NCBI GenBank assembly: GCA_015039465.1
Contig: MU130320.1
Location: 1 to 64,000, forward strand
DNA from: Phlegmacium glaucopus
Taxonomy: Eukaryota > Basidiomycota > Agaricomycetes > Agaricales > Cortinariaceae
DNA: 64,000 bases
Reading direction: 5' to 3'
Part shown: positions 19,867-31,473 of the stretch, one piece after another
Numbering within the stretch: position 1 is the stretch's first letter
How the letters are laid out: every line of letters begins with the position of its first letter
The notes under the pieces: generated by a model
Database searches by the model: none
The model's input: the letters and a program-made list of their open reading frames with translations, nothing else
What the model was told of the DNA's origin: nothing
Position numbers and translations under genes: made by a program

Positions 19867-20591
19867 TGTATAATTCAAAGGAAAGGTAATCTATTCATAA
19901 GGCCACCGTCTCAATGTTGTCTGTCCTAATTGTCACACCTGAAACACAGCGGCTTGGGATGGTAGATAATTAGCATGTTAAGAAGGTACCATATATTTCG
20001 AAGCTAAATAAGGCTGCCTGACAAATGCAAATTCTAATTTTGTTTGCCGGTAAGATCATCCATTAATTTGAATCAAGGTGGGCCCAAAGTTCAAATTCTT
20101 CTAGACTATCAGGTAAGCCAACATCATGATTAATAACTGTCAGCAACAATTTCAATGTCAGAAAGCACCTAATAGCCCAGTGAGCAGGATGTCAAAATGG
20201 ATATGAATAGATGCTACCGGAGTGTAGATGTTTCAAGGAAAAAGTGCATTATAGTGACTCTCAGTGAATTCAGAAAACTGTTTGCCTGCGGCAGCTGACA
20301 AAATGGGTCCTGGGACCCAAAGAGATACAGAGATAATTGATGCACCCCCATGTATGAACACCTCTGGTTTCAAAGCTCAACGCACATCAACGGGCAGTGT
20401 TCCCAAAAAGGCTTCAACTCTGTATGAAGGGAACATGGAACTGGTGGAGATCTTTGTGTCTACCGATGTTATGTGCCAAATAGTGTCAGGGCCAAAGTTT
20501 GTACCATCCGGTAATTCCAAACAACTTATGGATGCCTTCAGACAAGGTGTTAGTGAATAAGGTCAAGATTGTTGGAGTTATTATATGATAC
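19867..20591. other. stretch between the recombinase and the XPG-like relic
   Basis: An open plus-strand stretch at 20264-20560 has no recognisable domain. It could be antisense to the end of the XPG-like gene. No promoter or repeat that I can support. Confidence 0.35.
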
Positions 20592-21330
20592 CTGAGCAAG
20601 TTGCTGGATAAAATACCCATCCCAAACATTTGTACTCAAACGGTTGAGGATATCAGGTCCCCAACCAAAGTATTGATCGCACAGGAGTGCCAGAGTAACG
20701 GTATTGGGTAACATGGGGATGAGCCATTGTGATATTCTTGCGCTTAACCCTAGATCAATCCTGGACGTAAGAGGGTGTGTATATAGTCGGAGAACCTTAG
20801 GATTGGAAAACATAAGCGGGATTGTATGTGCAAGATGAGGATATGTCCGGCCAAGAGCTCCATGGGGGTCATTGAGCAGTTCATCCTCAAGATCAAGTCA
20901 CCACGTCACCAGATAATTGCGAAGATCATTCCCAGAAAGGTTCATTGCACCGTGATATAGCGAGAATGCAAATGGCCCAGAAGCAAGGGCCTCAGCCATT
21001 GACCGACCAAACCCATGAAGGCCAACCTGTAAAAAATCAGCCAATCATTTATGAATGTGTAATTAAGGATCACACACCAGATCATAGTCACCACCACACA
21101 TAACAGCAATAAAAATGAAACCAGTGGGAGAGAACATCTGGTTGGTCTGCCTGGCAAACCTCTCATTGGTGTAAACTTCAAAAATGTTGTGCTTGTTTGA
21201 GTCCTGTGGGCTGTGAAAGATGAGTATGGGTCTGAGTGAAATGGTAGTAACACACAGACCTTCGCATGACGTGAGTAGCACCAAAAAGCTGATCTCTGAA
21301 GGAGGGTTGATTGACATCAGCTATGTACAT
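20592..21330 (-). pseudogene. XPG/Rad2 (GEN1-like) structure-specific nuclease, fragment
   Basis: Minus-strand exons read FGATHVMR, then after a GTCTGT..CACAG intron EVYTNERFARQTNQM and TGFIFIAVMCGGDYDL, then after a GTGTGT..TACAG intron VGLHGFGRSMAEALA. This is the XPG-I segment plus the GGDY..GL..G helix-hairpin region that family uses to hold flaps or Holliday junctions. Then follow HPLTSR and LALLCDQYFGWG with LSTNVWDGYF, as in the domain after XPG-I in fungal GEN1-like proteins. The N-terminal nuclease half is not recognisable, and a TGA sits after VTW where relatives have Arg (CGA to TGA). The acidic DDVD motif reads ADVN. It lies upstream of the recombinase on the same strand. Confidence 0.55.
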
Positions 21331-22499
21331 GGATATTGTAAAGTATTTCCATCCTACAAGAAAAAGCACTACTGGCCGGTTAGCATAATGATCTTGGAGA
21401 TGGAGACAGGAGATTTAAGCGTACCCAAGATAAATTTTCAGCGGGTTTCAAGTCAGACAGGATTGAACACTAAATATTTCAGCAGGGATGGCTGCCCTCA
21501 AAGATCGGAACACAGAAGGAAGGGAGGTGATGGGACGACTGTGTGAGAGCGTCCAGTTCATTGCTGAGCCAAGTTCTCAACGTTCTCAGTGTTCTGTTGA
21601 TTGTATTGGCAATGTTTGGCAAAACCACTGACATTTGAAGCTCCACACTCATATAGACGCGCACGCACATGCTGAAGTTAAGAATGGCAGTCGGTGTGAG
21701 CTAGTCAATGCCAGTGCGAACTTCCATACTTCATTAGAAATACATGTTCCTTCCCTCCCTTCCCAAAAATTTATGGATAGACCTTTAAATATGTAATATA
21801 CTTGAATATTTGGTCACCAAAGGCAGTACTCTTGAAGAACCTTTGCATTTAGACATTCCGAGGCTGAATTTAAGAAATAAGTTGAGAAAAGTGCAACTAA
21901 CTGTGACATAAGCTGGATTTAAGGAGAATTTAACAGAATTTAACAGAGACGGAGCACGGAGCACAGAGCACAGAGTAGATGAGCTTGGTGACATTGTCAG
22001 TTCCCGTAAATCAGGGACAATCCTGATTCCCAATTCACCAACCCTTGCTTAGCAGTGGTCCCTAGATTGTGGCTAGCTCTGAGATTCCATTCTAGCGAAA
22101 CAGTGTGAATTTCCTCTGGTATTAAGGTCGTAGTCTTCAAGTGCACACTAATATTTATCCTCATTATACTAGTCTTCCTTTCACATGAATGGTGTAGTAC
22201 TAGTAACCTGCATTAGATTTGATATTTTTTCTTTTACTTGTGATTTTGTACAGTTGCACTTGTACTTTGTGTATAGAGCATACTACTTGTATCCAGGGTT
22301 CCGAAGACCCTGCTCCTGGTGTCTTGCCGTCGCTTGCTTCTATGCACACTTGCCCTCTTCAAGCCTTGTCGCACTGGAGATCCAGATCGTAAATTTAAGG
22401 ATCTCGCTTAAATCTTCCTAATTTCAGGCGATTAACCAGACTTATTTGAGACTTATTCTTTCTTGCCTCGTCGACTTGGAAAGAAGTTGAAAGAATGAT
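21331..22499. other. region without a supported gene, ending in the F-box B leader
   Basis: Minus-strand text to about 21670 might hold remains of the XPG-like N-terminus, but I see no motif. From 22420 the leader text gacttattctttcttgcctcgtcgacttgg matches the leader of other F-box copies. Nothing else supported. Confidence 0.4.
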
Positions 22500-22824
22500 A
22501 TGTCTATCCAAATGTTTCCTCCTGAAATACTGGATCTCTTCCTCGATGAACTCGCATCGCCCACCGGGATTCCGGAATCACAAGAAGCCCTGTTGGCTTG
22601 TACCCTGGTAAACAAACAATTCTATTATCAAGCAAGCCCATTTATCTTTTCATCCCTCACAATCGCCCCTCCAAATCGACTTGACGCTTTCCTTGATATT
22701 TTAAACACCAATCCTGATATAGCTCGACATATATGCTTGTTTACAGTAAAGCATCAACTCTCCTTCGAACACCTATCTGCTGTCTTCAAACAGCTACGTC
22801 ACCTGCAGGAATTTGGATGGATTG

Positions 22825-24707
22825 CATCAGCAAATTCAGGATTTTCCATAGTTTGTCATAGTCACGTCACACAAAGTTGTAATTTCCCATAGTATCATAT
22901 AGTCACATCACCATACTTATAGTTCCATAGCATCTCATAGCATCCATGTGACGCGCACCAGCACTGTCCAGCAGTGTATCGTCACACTATTGTCACTCTA
23001 TCACACTGGCATAGCTTTGTCACCATGTCACATTAGAGCCACACATTTTTTATTTAAGTTAAATAAACCAGCCCTAAACAAAGTCCGTGCGCAAAGTTGA
23101 TCTTTACATATATGGGAATTTTTTTGTCACTCCAACTTTGTTACTGCGCATCTGTTGCCACGTCTACCCTCTTCTCAACCACCACCATGTACTCTGGTGT
23201 TGCATGGGCAGCGCCTGTTGAGCCCATTTTATTTTTTTTAAATTGTTTTTTAACTAATTAATACTACTGTTTAGGTTCTACCACTGACGACACCAGATGC
23301 TCACTCTTAGCTATGGCCTCGTCATTTACTCAGCTCCTCCCCATCAAAATAGGTTTGCTTTGGTACATCTGATACCCACCCACCCCCAGCATACTACCAT
23401 GACCACTAACAGCAACAAATGACGAGTCACATACCTACCTCCTAGCCCCAGAAGGTGGCAACAAGCGCTGAGCGCCAAGCACCAAGGTGAGGAGTTTTTT
23501 GAATTTCTTACTGTTCTTTTTAAAAACTAACAAATTGCTACTTTTAGCTACAATTTCGACAACCTCAACTACCCAGCCCCTCCTCCCCATCCAAATGGGA
23601 TGTGAGGGCCCAGGGGTTCATTTCGGGCCGTTTCAACACTCCAACCACCTCTGCCTGTTTTCGACACACAACAGCATCCAACACCTCGTTTACGATGATG
23701 TACCAGCGGTGGGGACAGACCGCAAGTAGTACACAGTTTGTGGGGTTGATGTAGTTCTCTTCAGTAGGTGATAGTGAGGTTTTATGAGGTGCAAAGGTTC
23801 GCTTTAAAGTGCGAGATAATGCGCAGAAAAAGCGAAGCCTGCAGGATGATTTTTGAAGGAGTGCAAGAGTAGCTTCGCACGACGTTCCAAAGGTGGGATC
23901 AAAAGTGTGGTAATTCGTCCGCTCTCCCCCCCCTCCTGTTACCCTACTTGCTACTGCTAATAATATAGTAACTAGCAATAGCTAAGTGTGGAAAGGTGAA
24001 ACAGGAATGTAAAATGTGGGTTAAAGCGGAGTCACATGGGTCCGGTATTTTGGGAATGAAACATAGGAGATAAGAGCCAAATAAAGGAGACAAGATAAAA
24101 TAAAGGTGATGAGTAATGCAGTCACCTGAGTGACCTTTGTTTGAGTCGTGTTTATTGATTGCAAGAACAGCTGGCAACTGCGAATGATAATGCGAATGTT
24201 GGTGATGACTGCAAGCATCTGCAATGATCTGCAAGTGTTATGCGAGTATCTGCGAGTATCTGCGATGACCTGCGATGACCTGCGATGATCTGCAAGTATC
24301 CACAACAATATGTGAGCATCCGCGAGTATACTGCAAAGGTTGTGAAACCGCGAAAATGGTGCGTTTACATCCCTAGACGTCTCCTGGGTCCTATCAACGA
24401 CCCTACTATTGATAGTATGGGTAGTACATATATGATATGACTCAGACTCTGTGTATATAGTTGAATATGATTTATATATGTATTAATTTTCCTTATCCTT
24501 GCATGAACTCGGAACATTAGCTTTCTAGCCTTAGATTGAATAGTATATTGTAATATTAACCCTACCCTATATAGCACTGTATAGTAAATATATAGCACCC
24601 CATAGTGTGACCGTGACACTTGACAGTGCTGTAAACAAAGGACCCTTTGCTATGGCACTATGGCGCTGTACGGTGCTGTCCAGTAGCAGACCCCGAGTTT
24701 GCTGATG
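22825..24707. mobile_element. TIR element E1 (ends CATCAGCAAA), with a nested solo LTR
   Basis: Starts CATCAGCAAATTC and ends GAGTTTGCTGATG, with TG outside both ends. It shares the terminal ~250-300 bp on each side with E2 (25526-26673) in opposite orientation: one end rich in catagt/tatag words and CACTGTCCAG, the other in GTGCTGTCC. The centre (23040-23690) differs from E2 and has poly-A/T-flanked C-rich text but no frame. Removing the solo LTR 23696-24396 leaves about 1.2 kb. No transposase, so non-autonomous. Confidence 0.72.
23696..24396 (+). mobile_element. solo LTR-like element (TGAT...ATCA family), copy 3
   Basis: Starts TGATGTACCAGC, ends GGTCCTATCA, with ACGA repeated at 23692-23695 and 24397-24400. 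It is inserted in E1, so it is younger than E1, which in turn is younger than F-box copy B. The minisatellite near its 3' end is short here. Confidence 0.78.
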
Positions 24708-25525
24708 TGGCTTCTTCCATTCCCAAGCTATGCTCACAGCGATTACTTTGTCCATCAATAGTCTTTTCATTGATTGTCCTTATATTACTGCGCTCCATTT
24801 CGAGGGTGTGATCAACTTGCTGCTATCCCTCTTCTCTTCATGTTGCCATCTAGAATCACTCACTCTCATCATGGTCGTGTTTGCCAAAATACAACCAGAG
24901 ACACTGCCGGGTTCACTCTTTCCATCATTGAAGAGGCTGAGAATTTTGGGCCCATGGTCGAATGACGACGAGGCAGTTGGAATAACTATGACCCATGCGG
25001 CTCCGACATTGACTGCCCTCATTGTGTCTGATCCACATTGCAATAATGGTAAGTTTTGTTCGCCCGGTTAGTATACTTGATTCATCTCTCTACATAGCTA
25101 GGCCCTTCCTGAATTTCAAAACAACCATCATCTTCCCAGCCCTAGAATCTATCCAGGTGTCATTTACAATCTATCGGTATCGTGAAAATTCTGTTGGAAC
25201 CCTCTTATCCTGGTTCTTCGAACACTCCACACGAATGCTTACCCAGATTCAAATTGAAGTTTCCTCCGGTTACGGATATACTCTCCCCCAGATACAACAG
25301 CCCTTAGCCACATGGATTTTTTTACCCATCGATGAAATCTTATCAAGTCCAAGATATCGAGCTCTCAAGACTCTTGATGTTGTTTTGGTAGACATATACT
25401 CCCCTCGGCCCTGCTCATTGGAAGTTCCAACATTCCTTAATGAGATTCTTCCAGCTGTATCGTCTCGCAGTCAGACCGAAATAAAGATTACGGCTGATTC
25501 CCCCCAACCATTACATTCTTGCGTA

Positions 25526-26673
25526 CATCAGCAAACTTGGGGCCGGCTTACCGGCACCAGACAGCACCGGACAGCACCATAGAACCATAGAAAAGGTTCT
25601 TTTGTTTATAGTGCTGTCCGGTGTCACGGTAATGCTATCCGGAAATGGCCCAACACTAGACAGCACTATAGAGTGCTATAAGGTACTATATAGGGCTATA
25701 AGGTGCTATATAGGGCTAGGATAATATTGTAGTTATAGAGCCCTATACTCATAATATTCTAATAGCAATCACAACGAGAGTAAGGAAATTGTTTAAAAAA
25801 TTATATTCAACTAAGTAATAGTAATCTAAACATCATAATATACTACTTATACTACTGTAAAGGATCATTGTCGTCATTGCAATTTACACCTAAGATGGAA
25901 TTAGAACAATTAATTATGATAGAGGGGAAATTTAAGGGCTTACACGTGTGGTATAACACACTGTCGTCGTCATCACACGCTGTAATTGTCACCGCACCAT
26001 GTCATCGTCACATGTTGTCGTCGCATGTTGTCATCGCATGTTGTCATCGCATGTTGTCGTAGTCGTTGTCGCATGTTGTCATAGTCGTTGTAGTCATAGT
26101 CATAGTCATTGTAGTCGTTGTCGCATGTTGTCATAGTTGTCGTAGTTGTAGTTGTAGTTGTCGTAGTCGTAGTCGCATGTTGTTGTCGCATGTTGTTGTC
26201 ACATGTCGTTGTTGTCGCCACTATAAGTGTCATCAATGTTTTGTCATTTATTATCATTGTTGTTTGTCGAGGTGCTCACCATTTGTTGTTATCGTTGTTG
26301 TGGTATTGCTGTCAGTGGTAGTGGTGGTGGTATGGAAGTGACGAACTCAGTGGGAACAAGTGTTGAACTTATATATTTAGTAATTTTAGTTTTTTGTGCA
26401 CGGACTCTGTTTAGGGTTGGCTTATTTAACTTAATGAAAATCTCAAAAAATGTGATGTATTTCTAATGTGATGGAGTGACAAAGCTAGACCGTGCTAGAC
26501 AGCACTGGTGTGCGCAACGTGAATACTATGGAAACTATAACTCACTATAGTTATGGTGATGTGACTGTAGATACTATAAGATACTATAATGTTATGTGAC
26601 GTGACTATAGGCTACTATAATTTGGTGTGACATAACTATGACAAACTATGGGAAATCCCCGATTTTGCTGATG
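25526..26673. mobile_element. TIR element E2 (ends CATCAGCAAA)
   Basis: Starts CATCAGCAAACTTGG and ends GATTTTGCTGATG, with TA outside both ends (25524-25525 and 26674-26675). F-box relatives have gcgtagaag here, so the TA pair is the target duplication. Subterminal text of ctataaggtgctatatagg and atactataag types repeats many times. The centre is a tgttgtcgtcgcatg minisatellite. No transposase. A 2-bp TA target suggests a Tc1/mariner-like mover, but the ends do not identify a family that I know. Confidence 0.72.
25960..26330 (+). repeat. trinucleotide-derived minisatellite (gtcgcatgttgtcgtagt)
   Basis: Many copies of words built from GTC, GTT, GTA and GCATGTT, period mostly a multiple of three, so several frames stay open by chance (poly-Val or poly-Thr translations). 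These frames are not genes. Confidence 0.85.
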
Positions 26674-26834
26674 TAGAAGTTCATCTCATCTTTAGATTTA
26701 TGTTTTTTTTGGCGTTCAATTTATATTGTGAGAGGCGAGACTCTGGGTAATGACTACGGAAAGTATGCACTAGGGGATTTGTGTACCGAAAAAATTGCGA
26801 AAAAAAAAACTCAAAGTACTATGGCTACTGGTAG

Positions 26835-28265
26835 CTAGTAGAATCCAGCTTGACGAAGGGATGGCCATTCGGTGGCGACACTCTTGGGTCCATTGATGAG
26901 CACATCATCAGTTGTATGGTGCATAACCTTTATCAGGACGTATTGCGAACCAGAAAAGAAATAAGTCATTCCGTTCCCATTTGGAATTTGGAAGCACGGC
27001 GTCTACAGTGTTGAAGCCTGCCTTGCGAAGCAATGGCCACCTGCTGCAATGGTCTTCGGTCCATGGATGGGCTTATCATCAGTTGTATAGGGTATAACCT
27101 TTATCAGGGCATACTTCGTTCCGGAAAAGAAGTAAATCTCGTTTTTGTAATGTGGGCTTGGAAAAGCAGCATCCACAGTGTCGAAGCCGGCCTGTCGAAG
27201 GGACGGCCATTCTATAGCAATGCTCTTTGGTCCGTTGATGAGGCGGTCGTCAGTCGTACTAGGGACAACCTTCACAAGAGTATATTGGGTTCCAGAGAAG
27301 AAGTAAGTTTCTCCACCTGGAACGACAGCGTCAATTCTACTACTACAACCCGGCCCCTCCATCCCCACGGCGACGCAGTTCGTCGTGGATCGGGACAGGA
27401 GGATGAGGCTCGATACGTCCAGCTGTTTTCAATCCCAAAATGATTTTTAGGCGTTCGGCAGGATGATGTTGGGTGGATGCAACAAATTTTACAACCATAG
27501 GAGCGTAAATAAATTGTCCAGATGATTTCCGAACAAGTGACGAGATAGTTTCCTCTGACGGCCATGATTTTCCAAGAGAAGCGCCAACGTGATGTTCGCA
27601 TTTGATCTTGCAAAAATTGTCTCGCAAAAATAGTCGGATGTCATCATCTGGATGATAGGAGGTATCTAGCTGTAATTGACGACACACTGCGGCAGTATTA
27701 TGTTCATTGAATCTAGATAGAAGGTGTACTTCTGATGGACTGGTGATCAAGAGCTTATGGGGCAGGTGATGTTGCATAGACTTCATGGCGGCTGAGAATA
27801 CCTGTAAAATGCGGCACTGAGCATCTGCGTCGCGACATTTGTCTAAGCCGTCAATGATAAAGAGTCGAGGAAGAGCATTAAATGAGGTAGAAACCGCATT
27901 CGAGCTGATCTAGAGAAGGTTGATAAGTAAATTCTCGACCTGCGGAAGAAGAAAATGGCAGGATCGCTAAGAACTTAAAAATGCGAGCCCGTGTCTCAGG
28001 CAAGTACTTGGCAAGTTGATAAGAGAGGGTAGGGACTAATCTCATTTCATCATCCCGTCCAGTGGTACTTCCTCGAGCGAAGAAGAAACTCTAACTAAGT
28101 CGCCTTTGTTCAAAGAGCATCTGTGCAATGGTCTGCACGATCGCTGATTTTATGACAAGTTTCTGGTGACTCCAGATCGTCTAACCAGTCGAGGATGTCC
28201 TGTATGACAGCTACTTGAGCATTGGGATGACATTTTGGTGGATCGAAACGTTCCCCAGAATCATG
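26835..28265 (-). pseudogene. NACHT NTPase fused to hemopexin-like repeats (NLR-like), decayed
   Basis: On the minus strand the entry text (GERFDPPKCHPNAQVAVIQD) is the lead-in of Agaricomycete NACHT proteins. Next comes KSAIVQTIAQM, the end of the P-loop helix, but the G-x-x-G-x-G before it is missing. The middle has SFFFARGS, TLSYQLAKYLPE and the Walker B-like LFIIDGLDKCRD. Then RPDDDIR-type text (YHPDDDIRLFLRDNF) and LVRKSSGQFIYAPMVVKFV. Directly after, three repeats of about 58 residues follow, each with YFFSG.(Q/K)Y.L(I/V)KV, GPK(S/T)IA and WPSLRQAGF with (D/N)TVDA: a hemopexin-type propeller. Frameshifts near 27370 and 27010 and stops in the NACHT part break it. NACHT proteins of fungi act as immune-like switches; hemopexin repeats would be the sensor. 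Confidence 0.66.
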
Positions 28266-28324
28266 AAATGCCCCTGAGGAGACAACTGTTTATTATTTCT
28301 TTTGTTTGCTTACTCGTGATTGTA

Positions 28325-28400
28325 ACTAAACACTATGCATGGCAATGTTTGGCGAACCGGAATAACCCGATGCTATCTTATGCGTACCAAGCGGACTCTG
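28325..28400. mobile_element. relic of a Harbinger-like MITE arm
   Basis: The text caatgtttggcgaaccgg and cccgatgct through cttatgcgtacc and cggactct matches one arm of the MITE at 52026-52494 with changes and a gap. Only this arm is recognisable; no second arm was seen nearby. Confidence 0.5.
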
Positions 28401-29043
28401 AAGTAAGTCCCGTACTGCTGTGCAAAGCATCAGCGCAATACCCTATCGGAACATTTGGGCGGCATGTCAGCGTAATTTATGTCACGTTTATGCCTGTCAT
28501 TCTCGACAATACCTCCCTTCAGGCCCCTTGGGATGTTGTGAGACGAGAACAGAGGTCCTGCAGAAGTGTCTTGCATCCACCGAAGTATGTTACAAAAGAG
28601 CTTGGAACCTCCTCCCACTCTGCTAGCAAAATCAAGGTAGTTCTTATCACAACTGTTTTGTTATTCTGCCCTACTCGGAGAAATTGCCTCTGTTGAAACT
28701 TGACAATAGCTGAACCAGTTCATAATTGAAAAACACAATTTCACCGTACCGGGTACGTGAAGGAAAGACCTTACTGTGTAATTACTGCTACTAATTCTGC
28801 TACTGCCAAGCCAACGCTGACAAGAAGAGAATGACTTAGGTTTCCATAGATCAAATCCCAGAATCCGAGATTCAAGTATCCAGATCCAATCGACTTGAAG
28901 ACATCTTGTGACCGGTAAAAGTGATAGAGGTCGGTAGAGGCAAAAGTTCGGAGTCCTTTGCCCTCTTTCCCCCCTTTTATCACACGCTATCGAGGAGAGA
29001 CTCTACTCTGATCATTGACTGCTTCCAAACTGTCTTTACTACC
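28401..29043. other. region without a supported gene
   Basis: A plus-strand frame at 28235-28696 crosses the MITE relic and has no domain, so I do not call it. The part up to 29043 is the likely promoter of the next gene. Confidence 0.35.
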
Positions 29044-31473
29044 ATGAATAATCTTCTCAAAGGTCTATTCAAGAAAGGAAGAAAGGATAGTCCCTTCGTC
29101 CCTTCACCCACCGTCTCCAGAGAAGTTTGTGAAGGATCTGAAGGCCAACAAGATACGGCCCAGATGACTACCTTTTTCCAAGGAGCGCACCATTTCATTG
29201 CCCACGGACCATTCACTGAAATCCAGGGTGATCAAGTATACTCCTTTCTTGACGGTCCGAATTTGTGCAGTAATGCAATTGTTTACTAGATTGTCAACAT
29301 TTTCCATCCTCCTCCAAGGATGGCGGGCGAAATGCTGGATGCTGACTGCATTCTCGGAAACCCCCAGTCGCGAATATCGCGAGATGTCGACGATGTACCC
29401 AAATTCAATTTGTTTTACGACGAGTTCTTCAAAACTCACAAGACATCGCAGGTGAAATCCTTCCAGCATGGTAGCATTGTGTGCACCAAAGTATTTCGAA
29501 CAAAACTGTTTCGACATGGGCAAATCTATCATGCAGAGATGGTAGAAGATGGAAAACCTGTTTTATGGAAAAAATACGATGAACACAATATGTCAGCAAT
29601 CAAGGTTGTTTTACTTCGTCTCCTGCAACTACAATACTCAATAATCATCTGTCTGTCTATTAGGAGTTTAAGCGCGAACTAAATGTATGGAAAGGCATGA
29701 GGTTGGGAAATATTCACGAGTGCTTGGAATTTTGCACTTAGACCGTGAGCCCTTAACAGCCATCCCTTCCTGGTACAGTTCCTGGGAAGATCAACCCCTG
29801 GATCCAGTGTATCGTTTATTGTTTTAACCGGAGGTATGCGGTCCAGTTTGAATCTGTCAACGAACACTGAATATTACTGTATTGAAACTAGCAACAGACG
29901 TTAATATACGACACGTTCTGACTCATAGCTTTGGATCAAAAGACGCTAGTGCTGCAATTATTGATGCATTAGTTAATGTAAGCCTGCTCTTTAGTTATTT
30001 CACAGCTGTGGATCGTTCATCATGATAAAGGTGGCGGGGATCTTTGTGAGGGTTGATTACATCACAAATGCTCTTACCCAACTGATGACTTCCAGTCTGG
30101 ACTACACTATATAGCCAGCCGATTCTGCCTCGGTTATCAAGAGCTAACTGACTGCATGGATGTGGGCTTGACGTCTTATTTAATGGCACAGTGCTAAACT
30201 TCGATACAGACCTCCAATATCCTTTTTGACCCCAACAATCGTGCCATAATTGGACGGAACCTGGTTGATTGTGTCCCTGGACAATCTTCAAAATTAGACA
30301 CAGTTGAACGATTCCTTGTGTTAAATTGCCAAGTCTTCTATTTCATGGATCATGTGAGGGTGTTTATGTCTCTTTCATTCGTGAGACCGACGGAAGTTCA
30401 ATAGTTTCTTTTCGGGGACCATGGGGTGGGTTGTCACAACAGCTGGGCTGGTGATAATTGTTCAGATCCGAACAGTTAAAACTCTCTGACATTTTCTACA
30501 GCTGTTGGAGAGAAACGGAAATTTTCTCATCTTCGAATACTCCTACGACTTATGGGTTGGAGCAAATCTATGGAGTTCCAGGCCGTTGAAGAAAGGATAT
30601 CTAATCTAACTGAGCTTGTAGAAATTCAACCTCAACCTCTTACATTCCCTCAAATAAGAGAGGCAGTTCTGTCTATCAAAGGTATTCAGCATGGAACACC
30701 ATTTCATCCATCCATATATTGGGAAGTTAAGCTATATGATGTGGGCTATGTTCGAGGAGAAGAGTTTATATTTCTATTCAACTCTCAAGATACATCAAAC
30801 CCGAACTACACCCCCATTGTTATGGAAGATGAGTTCATCACGTACCCAGATGTTTCCGCCCAAATGAAAATATTCGATAATGGAGTTTCCCAGTCAGTCA
30901 GTTCTTATTTATCAGGTTAAAATTTGCTAACTTGGGGGTGTTACTATCTGCGTCAGGTTTGAATTTCACAATACATGCTATGCAACTGTTGACCGGCGTT
31001 GCAATATTCAAAATTTGGCAGATAGTGCGCTTGCGTTCAAGTTCTTTCTAAGCATCGCACCGTCTATTGTCGAGTCATACCGAGACAAACATCAGATACA
31101 AGTTTCTGATTTGATTATGAGTCAGTACGGCTTCAATTTCGAATTTTGATCTTCAACTTAGTCTCTGTAGTTACTGGAACTATTGATCACCCTTCGGCAT
31201 CGAAGATCATTTTTAGTGATGAAGCGATTGCTCCAATGGAGCACCTCTACTTTTACTGTCTTCTGCCTGGTTCGCAACCCTGGGGTTACTGGTCTGCCGA
31301 CGACAGACCTACAGGTCCGCAAAATTTGGAGGGTGCGACAATTCCATCCATAACGTATGTATATACTTTTTCACAGACCTTTGCAGTACTCATGAATTAT
31401 TTATTCTAGAGCTCCGCAGATGGTCAATTTCATCCAGTTGCAGGAAGAAGATTTTCAAAGTGATAGCACTTAA
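29044..31473 (+). pseudogene. kinase-like protein of an Agaricomycete family, decayed
   Basis: The ATG at 29044 starts MNNLLKGLFKKGRK. Exon 1 ends with MTTFFQGAHHFIAHGPFTEIQ, like the FF.GA..F.I.GG.F leader seen in many Agaricomycete NACHT and kinase proteins. A GTATAC..TACTAG intron joins GDQ to IVNIFHPPPRM. A 55-bp intron at about 29604-29662 joins AIK to EFKRELNVWKGMR, which looks like the kinase alpha-C region. Further on come SNILFDPNNRAIIGR and, near the end, YWSADDRPTGPQNL. Several frameshifts and stops (for example after 29695 and near 29826) break it. I do not recognise catalytic Lys or DFG motifs, so it may be a pseudokinase even when whole. Confidence 0.38.

Larger units (their letters stand above)
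22500..26695 (+). pseudogene. F-box family protein, copy B, broken by two TIR elements
   Basis: MSIQMFPPEILDLFLDELAS and LLACTLVNKQFYYQAS begin exon 1. Coding text stops at HLQEFGWI (22822), resumes at 24708 (AITLSINSLF), goes through HAAPTLTALIV to the usual intron (25049-25099), then exon 2 (FLPIDEILSSPRYRALKTLD, EILPAVSSRSQTEIKIT). A second insertion (25526-26673) cuts before the last codons VEVHLIF. A one-base loss removes the usual TAG. With both insertions removed it aligns along its whole length with the intact copies at 47157 and 50814. F-box proteins choose targets for ubiquitin ligases; the target here is unknown. Confidence 0.8.

Noticed and set aside
10891..22400. A Starship-type giant element headed by the recombinase
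   Set aside because: The recombinase is not of the DUF3435 captain type as far as its motifs show, and no element borders or cargo set can be seen.
25973..26341. Frames reading poly-Thr (minus) and Val-rich (plus)
   Set aside because: Produced by the GTC/GTT/GTA minisatellite in E2; no domain.
28235..28696. 153-codon plus-strand frame with a hydrophobic start
   Set aside because: It runs over the MITE relic at 28325-28400 and has no domain.
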